13,288 bases of DNA, from contig DMTA01000126.1 in the NCBI GenBank assembly GCA_003454835.1, positions 381 to 13,668 of the forward strand, in the 5' to 3' direction. Under the pieces are notes generated by a model. It saw nothing but the letters and a program-made list of their open reading frames with translations. It had not been told where the DNA came from and searched no databases. Shown piece after piece: positions 7,644-13,288 of the stretch (position 1 is its first letter; every line of letters begins with the position of its first letter). This stretch comes from Achromobacter sp. (GTDB lineage Bacteria; Pseudomonadota; Gammaproteobacteria; Burkholderiales; Burkholderiaceae_B). Made by a program: the position numbers and the translations under genes.

Positions 7644-7857
7644 ATAAATCGCCGCATGGCCCCCCTGGCCGTACGCGCATGCTGCTGCGCGACTTCGCTC
7701 CGCGCCGCAAGCTCGCCCCATAAAAGTCAAATCTTTCATCGGCTTGCAGCGCATTGCCCGCCCAATTCACCGCTACCGTCCCGCGACGGCTACGGCAAAA
7801 CCGAGAGCAAAAAAGCCGCACGAGTGTATGGGCAAGGATCGGCCGAAAGAGAAAATA

Positions 7858-7874
7858 ATGTATCGGTAATACAT
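7858..7874. promoter_or_regulatory. 17-bp dyad, possible operator
   Basis: The arms ATGTAT and ATACAT flank CGGTA inside an AT-rich patch. CATAAT at 7872-7877 is a five-of-six match to a -10 on the plus strand, and TATTAT is a similar match on the minus strand, so the dyad could control either direction. No matching -35 of quality was found. Confidence 0.4.
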
Positions 7875-7981
7875 AATATTTTTCTGACGCAAATCGGGGA
7901 TCAAACGCTGTTTCAACGGATACCGGGCCATCCCCCTGCGGCGGTCTGTTACCGTCCGAAACCATAGAAACGTATCTTCAC

Positions 7982-8019
7982 AAAAAAACACGCCCGTGTT
8001 TAAATGCAACACAGGCGTG
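7982..8019 (-). terminator. Strong leftward intrinsic terminator without an assigned gene
   Basis: On the minus strand the arms CACGCCTGTGTT (8019-8008) and AACACGGGCGTG (8000-7989) pair over 12 positions, one of them a G-U wobble, around a 7-base loop, and seven T follow at once (7988-7982). On the plus strand no T-run follows and the same position becomes a C-A mismatch, so orientation is clear. The nearest annotated genes to the right are on the plus strand. Confidence 0.75.
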
Positions 8020-8086
8020 ACTCTGAAAGGACAAGCGCCGCAACGGCCGGCAACGGCATGGCTCTGCCAGGCGTCCGGCTTTTTCA

Positions 8087-8113
8087 AGGCGCCAGCGCCC
8101 TGCCGCGGCGCCT
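8087..8113 (+). promoter_or_regulatory. Leader hairpin next to the regulator's ribosome-binding site
   Basis: The arms AGGCGCC (8087-8093) and GGCGCCT (8107-8113) flank a 13-base GC-rich loop. The hairpin ends four bases before the Shine-Dalgarno GGAAG at 8118-8122, so it could influence translation of the 8128-8949 gene. Confidence 0.4.
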
Positions 8114-8127
8114 CATTGGAAGCATCA

Positions 8128-8949
8128 ATGAACAACACGCTGGATGTCATTTTTCTTGGCAATGACGACGCCAGGCATGCCAGACTCGTCGAGTCCCTTT
8201 CCCATCTGGGATTCAACGTCCGCCGCTGCCACGATCTCGTGGATGTCTACGACCGATATTCCCGCCGGCCCAGCCCGCTGGTCGTCCTGGAAGCCCCGCT
8301 TACCGATGTGCACAACGCCGCCGTGCGACTGCGCGCCATCGACCGCAGCCTGGGCATCGTGGCCATCGCCCCATTCACCGATTCCGAAAGCCGCATCCGC
8401 ACCTTGCTCTGCGGCGCGGACGCCTGCCTGCCGCCGGACGTAACCGGCCTGGAGCTCGCGGCGGTGTTGCAGGCGCTGGTGCGGCGCGCGGTCGGGCTGG
8501 ACGGCATGGATACGGGTTCGGGCGCCGATGCGGGCGCCGCGGAAGAACCGGCCCAGGACGGCTGGCGATTGGCGAACAAGGGATGGACGCTCATCAGCCC
8601 CAAGGGCAGAACCCTGGGCCTGACGACCGGTGAACGCGACTTCCTGTCGCGGCTGGTGAAGTCGCCCGACCGCAAGATCAGCCGCGACGCGTTTCTGGCC
8701 GATGGCGCGGACGAAGCCGACAGCGGCATCACGCGCCGCCGCTTCGTCGATGTGATGATCAGCCGCCTGCGGCGCAAGGCCGCCGCCAACCAGATGACGC
8801 TGCCCATACGCGCGGTCCACGGATGGGGCTACATGTTTGCAGCCGACATCACGCTGGATCTGAACTATCGGGTAACGGCGCCATCCGCGCGCGCGGATGG
8901 CCAACAGGCTTGGCGCAGCGAAGAAGCGGACGCGAACGCATCTGCTTGA
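8128..8949 (+). CDS. OmpR-type response regulator with degenerate receiver domain
   Basis: The product is a cytoplasmic DNA-binding protein of 273 residues. Residues 5-120 keep the receiver fold pattern, including the acidic pair D13-D14, but the phosphoacceptor position reads VVLEAPL with Glu at 55, the conserved Thr is Ala 81 (IVAIAPF) and the conserved Lys is Pro 103 (GADACLPPD). Residues 121-145 form an Ala/Gly/Glu-rich linker. Residues 145-238 are the winged helix of the Trans_reg_C family: LTTGERDFLSRL, then FVDVMISRLRRK, then RAVHGWGYMF. A 35-residue polar tail follows. The ATG at 8128 has GGAAG five bases upstream; the open frame back to 7996 crosses hairpin DNA. No histidine kinase is adjacent. 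It is therefore probably phosphorylation-independent; targets are unknown. Confidence 0.9.
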   Translation: MNNTLDVIFLGNDDARHARLVESLSHLGFNVRRCHDLVDVYDRYSRRPSPLVVLEAPLTDVHNAAVRLRAIDRSLGIVAIAPFTDSESRIRTLLCGADACLPPDVTGLELAAVLQALVRRAVGLDGMDTGSGADAGAAEEPAQDGWRLANKGWTLISPKGRTLGLTTGERDFLSRLVKSPDRKISRDAFLADGADEADSGITRRRFVDVMISRLRRKAAANQMTLPIRAVHGWGYMFAADITLDLNYRVTAPSARADGQQAWRSEEADANASA

Positions 8950-8976
8950 AAACGCCCGGCGCAAGACCGCCAGGCG

Positions 8977-9018
8977 AAAAAAACGCGGCGCTGCCCCCGA
9001 AGGGTAAGACGCCGCGCT
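8977..9018 (-). terminator. Leftward intrinsic terminator
   Basis: On the minus strand CGCGGCG and CGCCGCG (9016-9010 and 8990-8984) pair, extended by a wobble and an A-T pair, around an inner CCC-TTCG-GGG stem, and seven T follow (8983-8977). The T-run side shows it serves minus-strand transcription, fitting the small gene at 9106-9309 rather than the plus-strand regulator ending at 8949. Confidence 0.75.
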
Positions 9019-9041
9019 AAAACAACACGTGAACCCGGAGT

Positions 9042-9059
9042 CATCGGCCGGCACCGATG
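9042..9059. repeat. Short inverted repeat in the regulator-kch gap
   Basis: CATCGG and CCGATG flank CCGGCA. It falls between the stop of the possible small gene and its terminator, so it would lie in that transcript's 3' end. Confidence 0.35.
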
Positions 9060-9105
9060 CCTTCTACCTGGATCACGCGATTCCAACATTCGTGCCTCAT
9101 ACTAC

Positions 9106-9309
9106 TCACGCACGGTCCGACCGTGGCCCGTGCCGGGTCTCTAGTCCCTGCACTGGCTGCAACGTGATCAACGCCTGGCAATGCGACCACCCTTGCTGCT
9201 GGGCGTGCGTTACTGCCATATCGGCGGCATTCCTTCCGGTAGCTGCCTGATGAAGAAAGTTTAGGACCTCGGACGCGTTTCCAGTAATTCTTTGTTGATA
9301 GTCTTCCAT
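9106..9309 (-). CDS. Possible small protein, unknown function
   Basis: A 67-codon frame starts with ATG at 9307-9309 and stops with TGA at 9106-9108. The product begins MEDYQQRITGNASEVLNFLH and continues with an amphipathic, Gln/Ala-rich middle (ATGRNAADMAVTHAQQQGW) and a basic tail; there is no signal peptide or membrane segment. The wobble positions are clearly less GC-rich than in the flanking genes, which argues either for recent acquisition or against coding. No good Shine-Dalgarno is visible. In favour: a strong terminator on the same strand about 90 bases after the stop, the divergent position relative to kch, and the absence of any plus-strand gene here. I do not recognise a family. 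The transcript could instead be a non-coding RNA. Confidence 0.4.
   Translation of the reverse strand: MEDYQQRITGNASEVLNFLHQAATGRNAADMAVTHAQQQGWSHCQALITLQPVQGLETRHGPRSDRA
9111..9125. repeat. 15-bp dyad at the end of the possible small gene
   Basis: CACGGTC and GACCGTG are separated by one C, a near-perfect palindrome. It may be a protein-binding site or, in the minus-strand RNA, part of a 3' structure. It overlaps the last codons of the 9106-9309 frame. Confidence 0.4.
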
Positions 9310-9340
9310 ACCAGATTGATATAGGAAGCCCGTGCCTTCC

Positions 9341-10552
9341 ATGCCCCTGCCCCAGCCATCCCTGCGCCATCGCCTCCGCAAGATACTGGCGCTTTTCCCA
9401 CCAAACTGGTGCCTTGCCATCCTGGTTGCGCTGGACGGATACGCCTTCATGCACCCGGTGCTGCGCGAAGTCCGCGCGCGCGAGTACTCGTTCTGGCTCG
9501 CCCTGGACAACTGGCACGAGATCATGCGCGTGGTCGGACTGCTGGAGATTCCGCGCCTGGTGCTCGGTGTGGGTTTGCAGGTAATTGCGCTGGGCCTGAT
9601 CCTGAAGGCGCGCATCGCATGGGCGTTCTCGCTGGTGCTGCTGATCGGCATCGGCACCTTTGCCATCCTGGGCGATGGCGGCCGTGCAGGGCTGGGCATC
9701 TACACGCTGGTCCTGGTGATTGCGCTGGTGGCGTACTGGCGGCGCTTCGACCGCGCCAGCGTCACGGCCGGCTCGCTGTTCGCGCTGGTCAGCGTGTTGT
9801 CGCTGATGATCTACGCGGTGTTCGGCACGCTGTACCTGGGCAATGAGTTCAACCCGCCGATCCTGGACGCCGGCACCGCGCTGTACTTTTCGATCGTGTC
9901 GATGTCCACCGTGGGCTATGGCGACATCGTTCCGCATAGCGGCACGGCGCGGCTGTTCACGGCGTCGATTATCATCCTCGGCATTACCGTATTCGCCACC
10001 TCCGTCAGCGCGATCGCCGGACCAGTTATCGGCGGCAATCTGAAACGGCTCGTCAAAGGCAGGTTTTCCTCGGCCATGAGAAAGAACCACATCATCATTG
10101 CCGGCGCGACGCCCCTCGCGCTGAGCGTCTACCAGGGCCTGCGCGCCCGCAACGAGGAAGTCACCGTGATCGTGCCGACCGGCATGGCGCACGACTATCC
10201 CGCGGCCACCGACCTGATTGAAGGCGACCCCTCAAGCGTCGACGTGCTGCACGTGGCGGGCGTGACGAGGGCGCGTTATGTGCTGGCGCTGCGCGACGAC
10301 GACGCCGAGAACGCATTCATCGTGCTGGCCGCCAAGGAAGCGACCGGCGCGGACGGCGCCAAGACCGTGGCGCTGGTCAACACCAGCAAGCATCTGGAAA
10401 AGATCCGCCGGGTGCAACCCGACCTGGTGTTTTCGGTGCAACTGCTGGGCGCGGAATTGCTGACGCGCGCGATCAACGGCGAGCCCATGGACAGCCAGGC
10501 CATCACGGACCTGTTCTTTGCCAAGCCGTCATCCAACACCCAGCCCACTTGA
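9341..10552 (+). CDS. kch: Kch-type potassium channel with RCK/TrkA-N domain
   Basis: The product is an inner-membrane K+ channel of 403 residues, close to the 417 of E. coli Kch, which it resembles along its length. Six hydrophobic segments (S1-S6) occupy about residues 20-240. The pore loop between the last two carries MSTVGYGDIVP with the selectivity filter TVGYGD at 190-195. S6 reads TASIIILGITVFATS. The cytoplasmic RCK (TrkA-N) domain starts near residue 245 and retains LALRDDDAENAFIVLAAK; its nucleotide-binding Gly motif is loose, as in E. coli Kch. The voltage-sensor arginine ladder is not evident. AGGAAG at 9323-9328 lies 12 bases before this ATG and three before an in-frame GTG at 9332, so either start is possible. 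The 3' end overlaps the convergent EAL gene by 24 bases. Confidence 0.93.
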   Translation: MPLPQPSLRHRLRKILALFPPNWCLAILVALDGYAFMHPVLREVRAREYSFWLALDNWHEIMRVVGLLEIPRLVLGVGLQVIALGLILKARIAWAFSLVLLIGIGTFAILGDGGRAGLGIYTLVLVIALVAYWRRFDRASVTAGSLFALVSVLSLMIYAVFGTLYLGNEFNPPILDAGTALYFSIVSMSTVGYGDIVPHSGTARLFTASIIILGITVFATSVSAIAGPVIGGNLKRLVKGRFSSAMRKNHIIIAGATPLALSVYQGLRARNEEVTVIVPTGMAHDYPAATDLIEGDPSSVDVLHVAGVTRARYVLALRDDDAENAFIVLAAKEATGADGAKTVALVNTSKHLEKIRRVQPDLVFSVQLLGAELLTRAINGEPMDSQAITDLFFAKPSSNTQPT

Positions 10553-12151
10553 ACGCGATCGCTGCTCGCAAGCGGTATCGGCTTCGCGAGCTGGATCGGC
10601 CGGTGACGCGTGCCCGGCGTACCACGTCACGAACTGATCCGACGGCATGGGTCGCGCAAACAGGTAGCCCTGGATGAACGCGACGCCGCGCCCCGTGAGA
10701 TAGCGGAACTGCAGATCGGTTTCGACACCTTCGGCCAGCACCGCCAGCCCCAGTCGATGCGCGAGCGTGATGATGACGTCCAGCACCGGCGCGTCTTCGC
10801 CGGTGGGCTCGATGGCGTGTACGAAGCCCTTGTCGATCTTCAGGTAATCCACCGGAAAGCGCTGCAGATACGACAGTGAGCAGTGGCCGGTGCCGAAATC
10901 GTCGATGGCCACGCGCACCCCTTGTGCGCGCAGCGCGTCGATGTTGCGCCGCGCCTGGCCGTCGTCGGTGATCAGGCTGCGTTCGGTGATCTCCAAGACC
11001 AGGGTCGGCTCGCGTTGGGCGATGTTGGCCGCCAAGCGCTCGATGTCGGCGGTGAATTCGGCGCAGGACAAATGCTCGGCCGCAATGTTGACGCCGACAT
11101 GAAACCCCGGCGGCGTGGTCCAGCCGCGCATGTCGCGTTCGATCAGCGTAAACAGATGGCGCGTCAGCGGGACGATCATGTGATCTGCCTCGGCCGCGGC
11201 AATGAAGATGTCCGGCCGTATGAAGCCCACGCCGGGCCGCTCCCAGCGCAGTAGCGCCTCGACGCCGCTGCACTGGCCGATTGCCTGACCGTACACGGGT
11301 TGGTAATGCACCCTGAATTCATCAGCCCGGATCGCGCGGCGCAACTGCTCCTTGAAGGACTGGCGGTTTGCCTGAAGACGGAATGCGCCCACGGCCAAGC
11401 CGAGTCCGACCAGCGCCGCGGCGGGCAGGTAGGTCATCATCAATTGCTGCCACGCCTGCACGACGGCTTCAGCAGGCGCACTGACGCGGATGGTCAGCGG
11501 CGCGGGCCCATCTTGGCCCGTGGTCTCGTTGTAGACCAGCTCGCGCGACGCCCCGGGCGCGCCCTTGAAATCGTTGTGAATGGGCGCCCCGCCCTCGCCC
11601 ACCTGCAGCTCGATGCGGTAATTGCGCAGGCTTGCCACGGCGTCCAGCAGATCCTGCACGTACCGTCCGTCGACCACCACGACGCCGCTGTGTCCCTCGG
11701 GGCCGGGCCGGCCCAGCAGGATCGCCGGCCGTTCGGGCGCCAGCGGCGTGCCGGTCACGGTGAAGCGCCAGCGGTCGGGCGGCTGGTCGGATACCCACTT
11801 GCGGAACTCCAAGACCGGGTAGTCGATCTTGCCGACAGCCGACGAACAATAGATGCGATCGCCGCGGACCAGGAACAGGGACCGCAGATACGGGTTCAGT
11901 GCGCCCCAGCGTTGCAGATCGGGCAGCGCTTCGTCGCACGACAGCGCCGTCAGCGCCGCCACCCGGTCCGCCAGCATCCACGCCTGCGTCAGGATGTGCT
12001 GCGTCTGCACCCGCACGATGCGCGCGGCCGACTCGGCTTCAACGCGCTGTTCCTTCTGCGCGTGCCACCACGTCCAGCCCACGCAGGCGACGACCGGCAG
12101 CACCAGCGCCAAGGCCACGGGCAGATAACGCCACGAGGGAACGCGTTCCAT
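10529..12151 (-). CDS. CSS-motif EAL-domain cyclic-di-GMP phosphodiesterase
   Basis: This predicted membrane-bound enzyme has 540 residues and hydrolyses cyclic-di-GMP to pGpG. A transmembrane helix spans 10-28. A periplasmic CSS-motif sensor (about 30-235) holds C72 and C102-S-S, and a second helix spans about 240-257. The cytoplasmic EAL domain (265-510) has the signature E298-A-L, N355, E387, the D417-D418 pair, K438 and E474-G-V-E477, that is, the full catalytic set, so activity is expected. The layout is that of E. coli PdeC (YjcC), where a periplasmic disulfide restrains activity. The ATG at 12149-12151 puts the transmembrane helix at the N-terminus; in-frame Met codons at 12196 and 12229 add only a polar extension and none has a strong ribosome-binding site. 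It is divergent from the phasin gene. Confidence 0.94.
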   Translation of the reverse strand: MERVPSWRYLPVALALVLPVVACVGWTWWHAQKEQRVEAESAARIVRVQTQHILTQAWMLADRVAALTALSCDEALPDLQRWGALNPYLRSLFLVRGDRIYCSSAVGKIDYPVLEFRKWVSDQPPDRWRFTVTGTPLAPERPAILLGRPGPEGHSGVVVVDGRYVQDLLDAVASLRNYRIELQVGEGGAPIHNDFKGAPGASRELVYNETTGQDGPAPLTIRVSAPAEAVVQAWQQLMMTYLPAAALVGLGLAVGAFRLQANRQSFKEQLRRAIRADEFRVHYQPVYGQAIGQCSGVEALLRWERPGVGFIRPDIFIAAAEADHMIVPLTRHLFTLIERDMRGWTTPPGFHVGVNIAAEHLSCAEFTADIERLAANIAQREPTLVLEITERSLITDDGQARRNIDALRAQGVRVAIDDFGTGHCSLSYLQRFPVDYLKIDKGFVHAIEPTGEDAPVLDVIITLAHRLGLAVLAEGVETDLQFRYLTGRGVAFIQGYLFARPMPSDQFVTWYAGHASPADPAREADTACEQRSRSSGLGVG

Positions 12152-12405
12152 CAGGCCTGATGTCGGCAAGGGGTCTCCGCGGCGGTAAGGGGCCATTAGT
12201 GCAGGTGCATCGTTGCGATGGGACACCATGTGCGGCGCTGCGTCAAGAACTGCGTGAACGCCTGCGCCTTGCGCAAAGATCGGATGCGCAACGCTGGCCG
12301 TACCGCCGCCCGCTGGGCTATCGTTCAATGGCAAGCCCCTCTGCCGACGGCACGAGGCTCGTGTGTATTCGTTTCCCCTTACCACGCCATTTACAAGGAC
12401 GGATG

Positions 12406-12867
12406 ATGAAGAAAGCAAATGCCTCCCTGCCCGCCGACCTGACCGGCGCCAACGTCGCCTTCTGCCAGCGCCTGGCCCAGCTTGCACAGGAAAGCCAGCA
12501 GCGCTGGCTTGAAATGGGCCAGCGTCTGGCCGGCGACAGCACCGGCCAGGCCCTCGCCGCCCTCTCCCCATTGAACCCCGCCGCCAACTGGCAGGATGTC
12601 ATGCCCGCCATGGGTGAACTCGCGCGCAAGCGCTGGCAGGCGCAACTGGAAGCCAGCCAGGCGCTCACTCACGCCGCACTGCAGGAGCAGGCCACGATGG
12701 CCGCCGGCGTGGGCGAAGCGATGTGCGAATGGTTCAAGCAGGCCAACAGCGCGGCCGCCGACAACTCGCCCTTCGCGCAGATGTGGTCCACGATGACAAA
12801 CCAAATGGCGGCCGCCTGCGCCGCCATGCAGGACGCCCATCAGCAGGGAGGCCGCCATGACCGCTAA
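12406..12867 (+). CDS. Phasin family protein
   Basis: Phasins coat polyhydroxyalkanoate granules in the cytoplasm and control their size and number. The product is 153 residues, almost wholly helical and rich in Ala, Gln and Met, with repeated heptad-like segments at 12-45 (NVAFCQRLAQLAQESQQRW) and 65-115, a Pro-containing break around 53-60, and no signal peptide. This is the usual phasin composition. The assignment is helped by the position directly before phaB. Two ATG codons are adjacent at 12403 and 12406; AAGGA at 12395-12399 is three bases from the first and six from the second, so the second is preferred. The gene overlaps phaB by 11 bases. Confidence 0.8.
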   Translation: MKKANASLPADLTGANVAFCQRLAQLAQESQQRWLEMGQRLAGDSTGQALAALSPLNPAANWQDVMPAMGELARKRWQAQLEASQALTHAALQEQATMAAGVGEAMCEWFKQANSAAADNSPFAQMWSTMTNQMAAACAAMQDAHQQGGRHDR

Positions 12868-13288
12868 ACGGACCGCCCTCATCACAGGCGGGACGGGCTG
12901 CCTTGGCCGCGCCATCGCCGTGGCGTTGCATGATGCGGGCCACGACGTCATCGTCACCTACCATTCCAGCGAGAACGCGACGCGGGAATGGATCAAGGAA
13001 GAAGCGGCCAAGGGCCGCACCTTCGCCATGTACAAGGTCAACGTGGCGGACTTCGATGCCTGCCAGACGCTGGCGCGCAAGCTTGAAGAAGATGGACGGC
13101 AGATCGACATCCTGGTCAACAACGCCGGCATTACCCGCGACACCACCTTCCACCGCATGCGTGCGGACCAGTGGCACGACGTGATCAACACCAACCTCAA
13201 TTCGGTGTTCAACGTCACCCGCCCGGTCATCGAAGGCATGCGCCGCCGCGGCTGGGGCCGGGTCATCCAGATCAGCTCGATCAACGGC
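12857..13288 (+). CDS. phaB: Acetoacetyl-CoA reductase PhaB, C-terminus outside window
   Basis: This NADPH-dependent short-chain dehydrogenase reduces acetoacetyl-CoA to (R)-3-hydroxybutyryl-CoA, the second step of poly-3-hydroxybutyrate synthesis in the cytoplasm. The 144 visible residues include the Rossmann glycine motif TGGTGCLG (10-17), NNAGITRD at 88-95 as in the Ralstonia enzyme, the TNLNSVFNVT helix, and WGRVIQISSING with the expected catalytic Ser at 140. The Tyr and Lys of the active site would follow beyond the window. AGGGAGG at 12845-12851, five bases before the ATG, lies inside the phasin gene, and the two frames overlap by 11 bases, so translation is probably coupled. The other member of the SDR family it could be is FabG, but NAGITRD plus the phasin neighbour favour PhaB. 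Confidence 0.92.
   Translation, partial: MTAKRTALITGGTGCLGRAIAVALHDAGHDVIVTYHSSENATREWIKEEAAKGRTFAMYKVNVADFDACQTLARKLEEDGRQIDILVNNAGITRDTTFHRMRADQWHDVINTNLNSVFNVTRPVIEGMRRRGWGRVIQISSING

Larger units (their letters stand above)
7562..8127. other. Long intergenic region between XRE and the OmpR-type regulator
   Basis: This 566-base stretch is AT-richer than its surroundings and holds no convincing gene. Open frames on both strands (7618-7965 minus, 7656-7967 plus) have improbable compositions and no ribosome-binding site. It contains the XRE promoter/dyad, the 7603-7643 inverted repeat, a 17-bp dyad at 7858-7874, a leftward terminator at 7982-8019 and a hairpin at 8087-8113 just before the regulator's ribosome-binding site. 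Confidence 0.6.

Noticed and set aside
7618..7965. 115-codon minus-strand frame in the long gap
   Set aside because: No ribosome-binding site, erratic composition, and it runs into the inverted repeat at 7615-7643.
7656..7967. 103-codon plus-strand frame in the long gap
   Set aside because: Cys/Ala/Ser-rich start without domain or ribosome-binding site, and it covers the 17-bp dyad; probably chance.
9041..9100. 19-codon minus-strand frame after the possible small gene
   Set aside because: Too short and unsupported by any ribosome-binding site or homology that I can recognise.
9295..9325. Promoter for kch (TTGATA with TATAGG)
   Set aside because: The -35 is good, but the spacing to TATAGG is 19 bases and the closer GATATA is a poor -10, so I did not list it.
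9010..9340. Riboswitch or 6S-type RNA upstream of kch on the plus strand
   Set aside because: I could not fit the sequence to any known riboswitch or 6S architecture; the strong terminator points the other way.
9041..10192. 383-codon minus-strand frame antisense to kch
   Set aside because: Composition is typical of an antisense shadow; the Kch motifs on the plus strand are unambiguous. Only the separate small frame 9106-9309 outside kch was kept, at low confidence.
12218..12246. Promoter for the EAL gene (TTGACG with TCCCAT, minus strand)
   Set aside because: Spacing is 17 bases, but the -10 matches consensus at only three positions; not enough to list.

Overview
The window is high-GC chromosomal DNA with the look of a beta-proteobacterium of the Alcaligenaceae (Achromobacter/Bordetella type). 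That placement is inferred from base composition, gene content and the family resemblance of the proteins; no search was run. Most of it is ordinary core genome. I see no insertion sequence, integrase, CRISPR array, tRNA or rRNA.

Layout, left to right. The Fe-S carrier gene apbC (mrp) leaves the window on the minus strand. It is divergent from a small membrane-protein gene (822-1097), which is followed by a hairpin-rich gap and metG (methionyl-tRNA synthetase), closed by a clear intrinsic terminator at 3433-3463. Facing metG on the minus strand are three genes reading leftward: a META-domain lipoprotein (5199-5729), a META+DUF4377 lipoprotein (4368-5165) and the tRNA-uridine hydroxylase gene trhO (3505-4242). 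Tandem hairpins lie directly before trhO. Going rightward is a membrane acyltransferase (6037-7182) whose 3' end overlaps a convergent XRE regulator (7163-7561).

The stretch 7562-9340 is the most unusual part. It holds a 566-base AT-richer gap with several dyads, an isolated OmpR-type regulator (8128-8949) whose receiver domain has lost the phosphoacceptor Asp, Thr and Lys, and two strong intrinsic terminators that both point leftward. One of these closes a possible 67-residue minus-strand gene (9106-9309). The other has no gene to serve and suggests an antisense or small RNA transcript.

The right end carries a Kch-type potassium channel gene, a convergent CSS-EAL cyclic-di-GMP phosphodiesterase with intact catalytic residues, and the start of a polyhydroxyalkanoate operon (phasin, then phaB, overlapping and cut by the window end). 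No multi-gene novel system is evident. The candidates for new biology are the degenerate regulator with its antisense-oriented terminator, the small minus-strand gene, the apparently leaderless XRE gene and the hairpin array in front of trhO.
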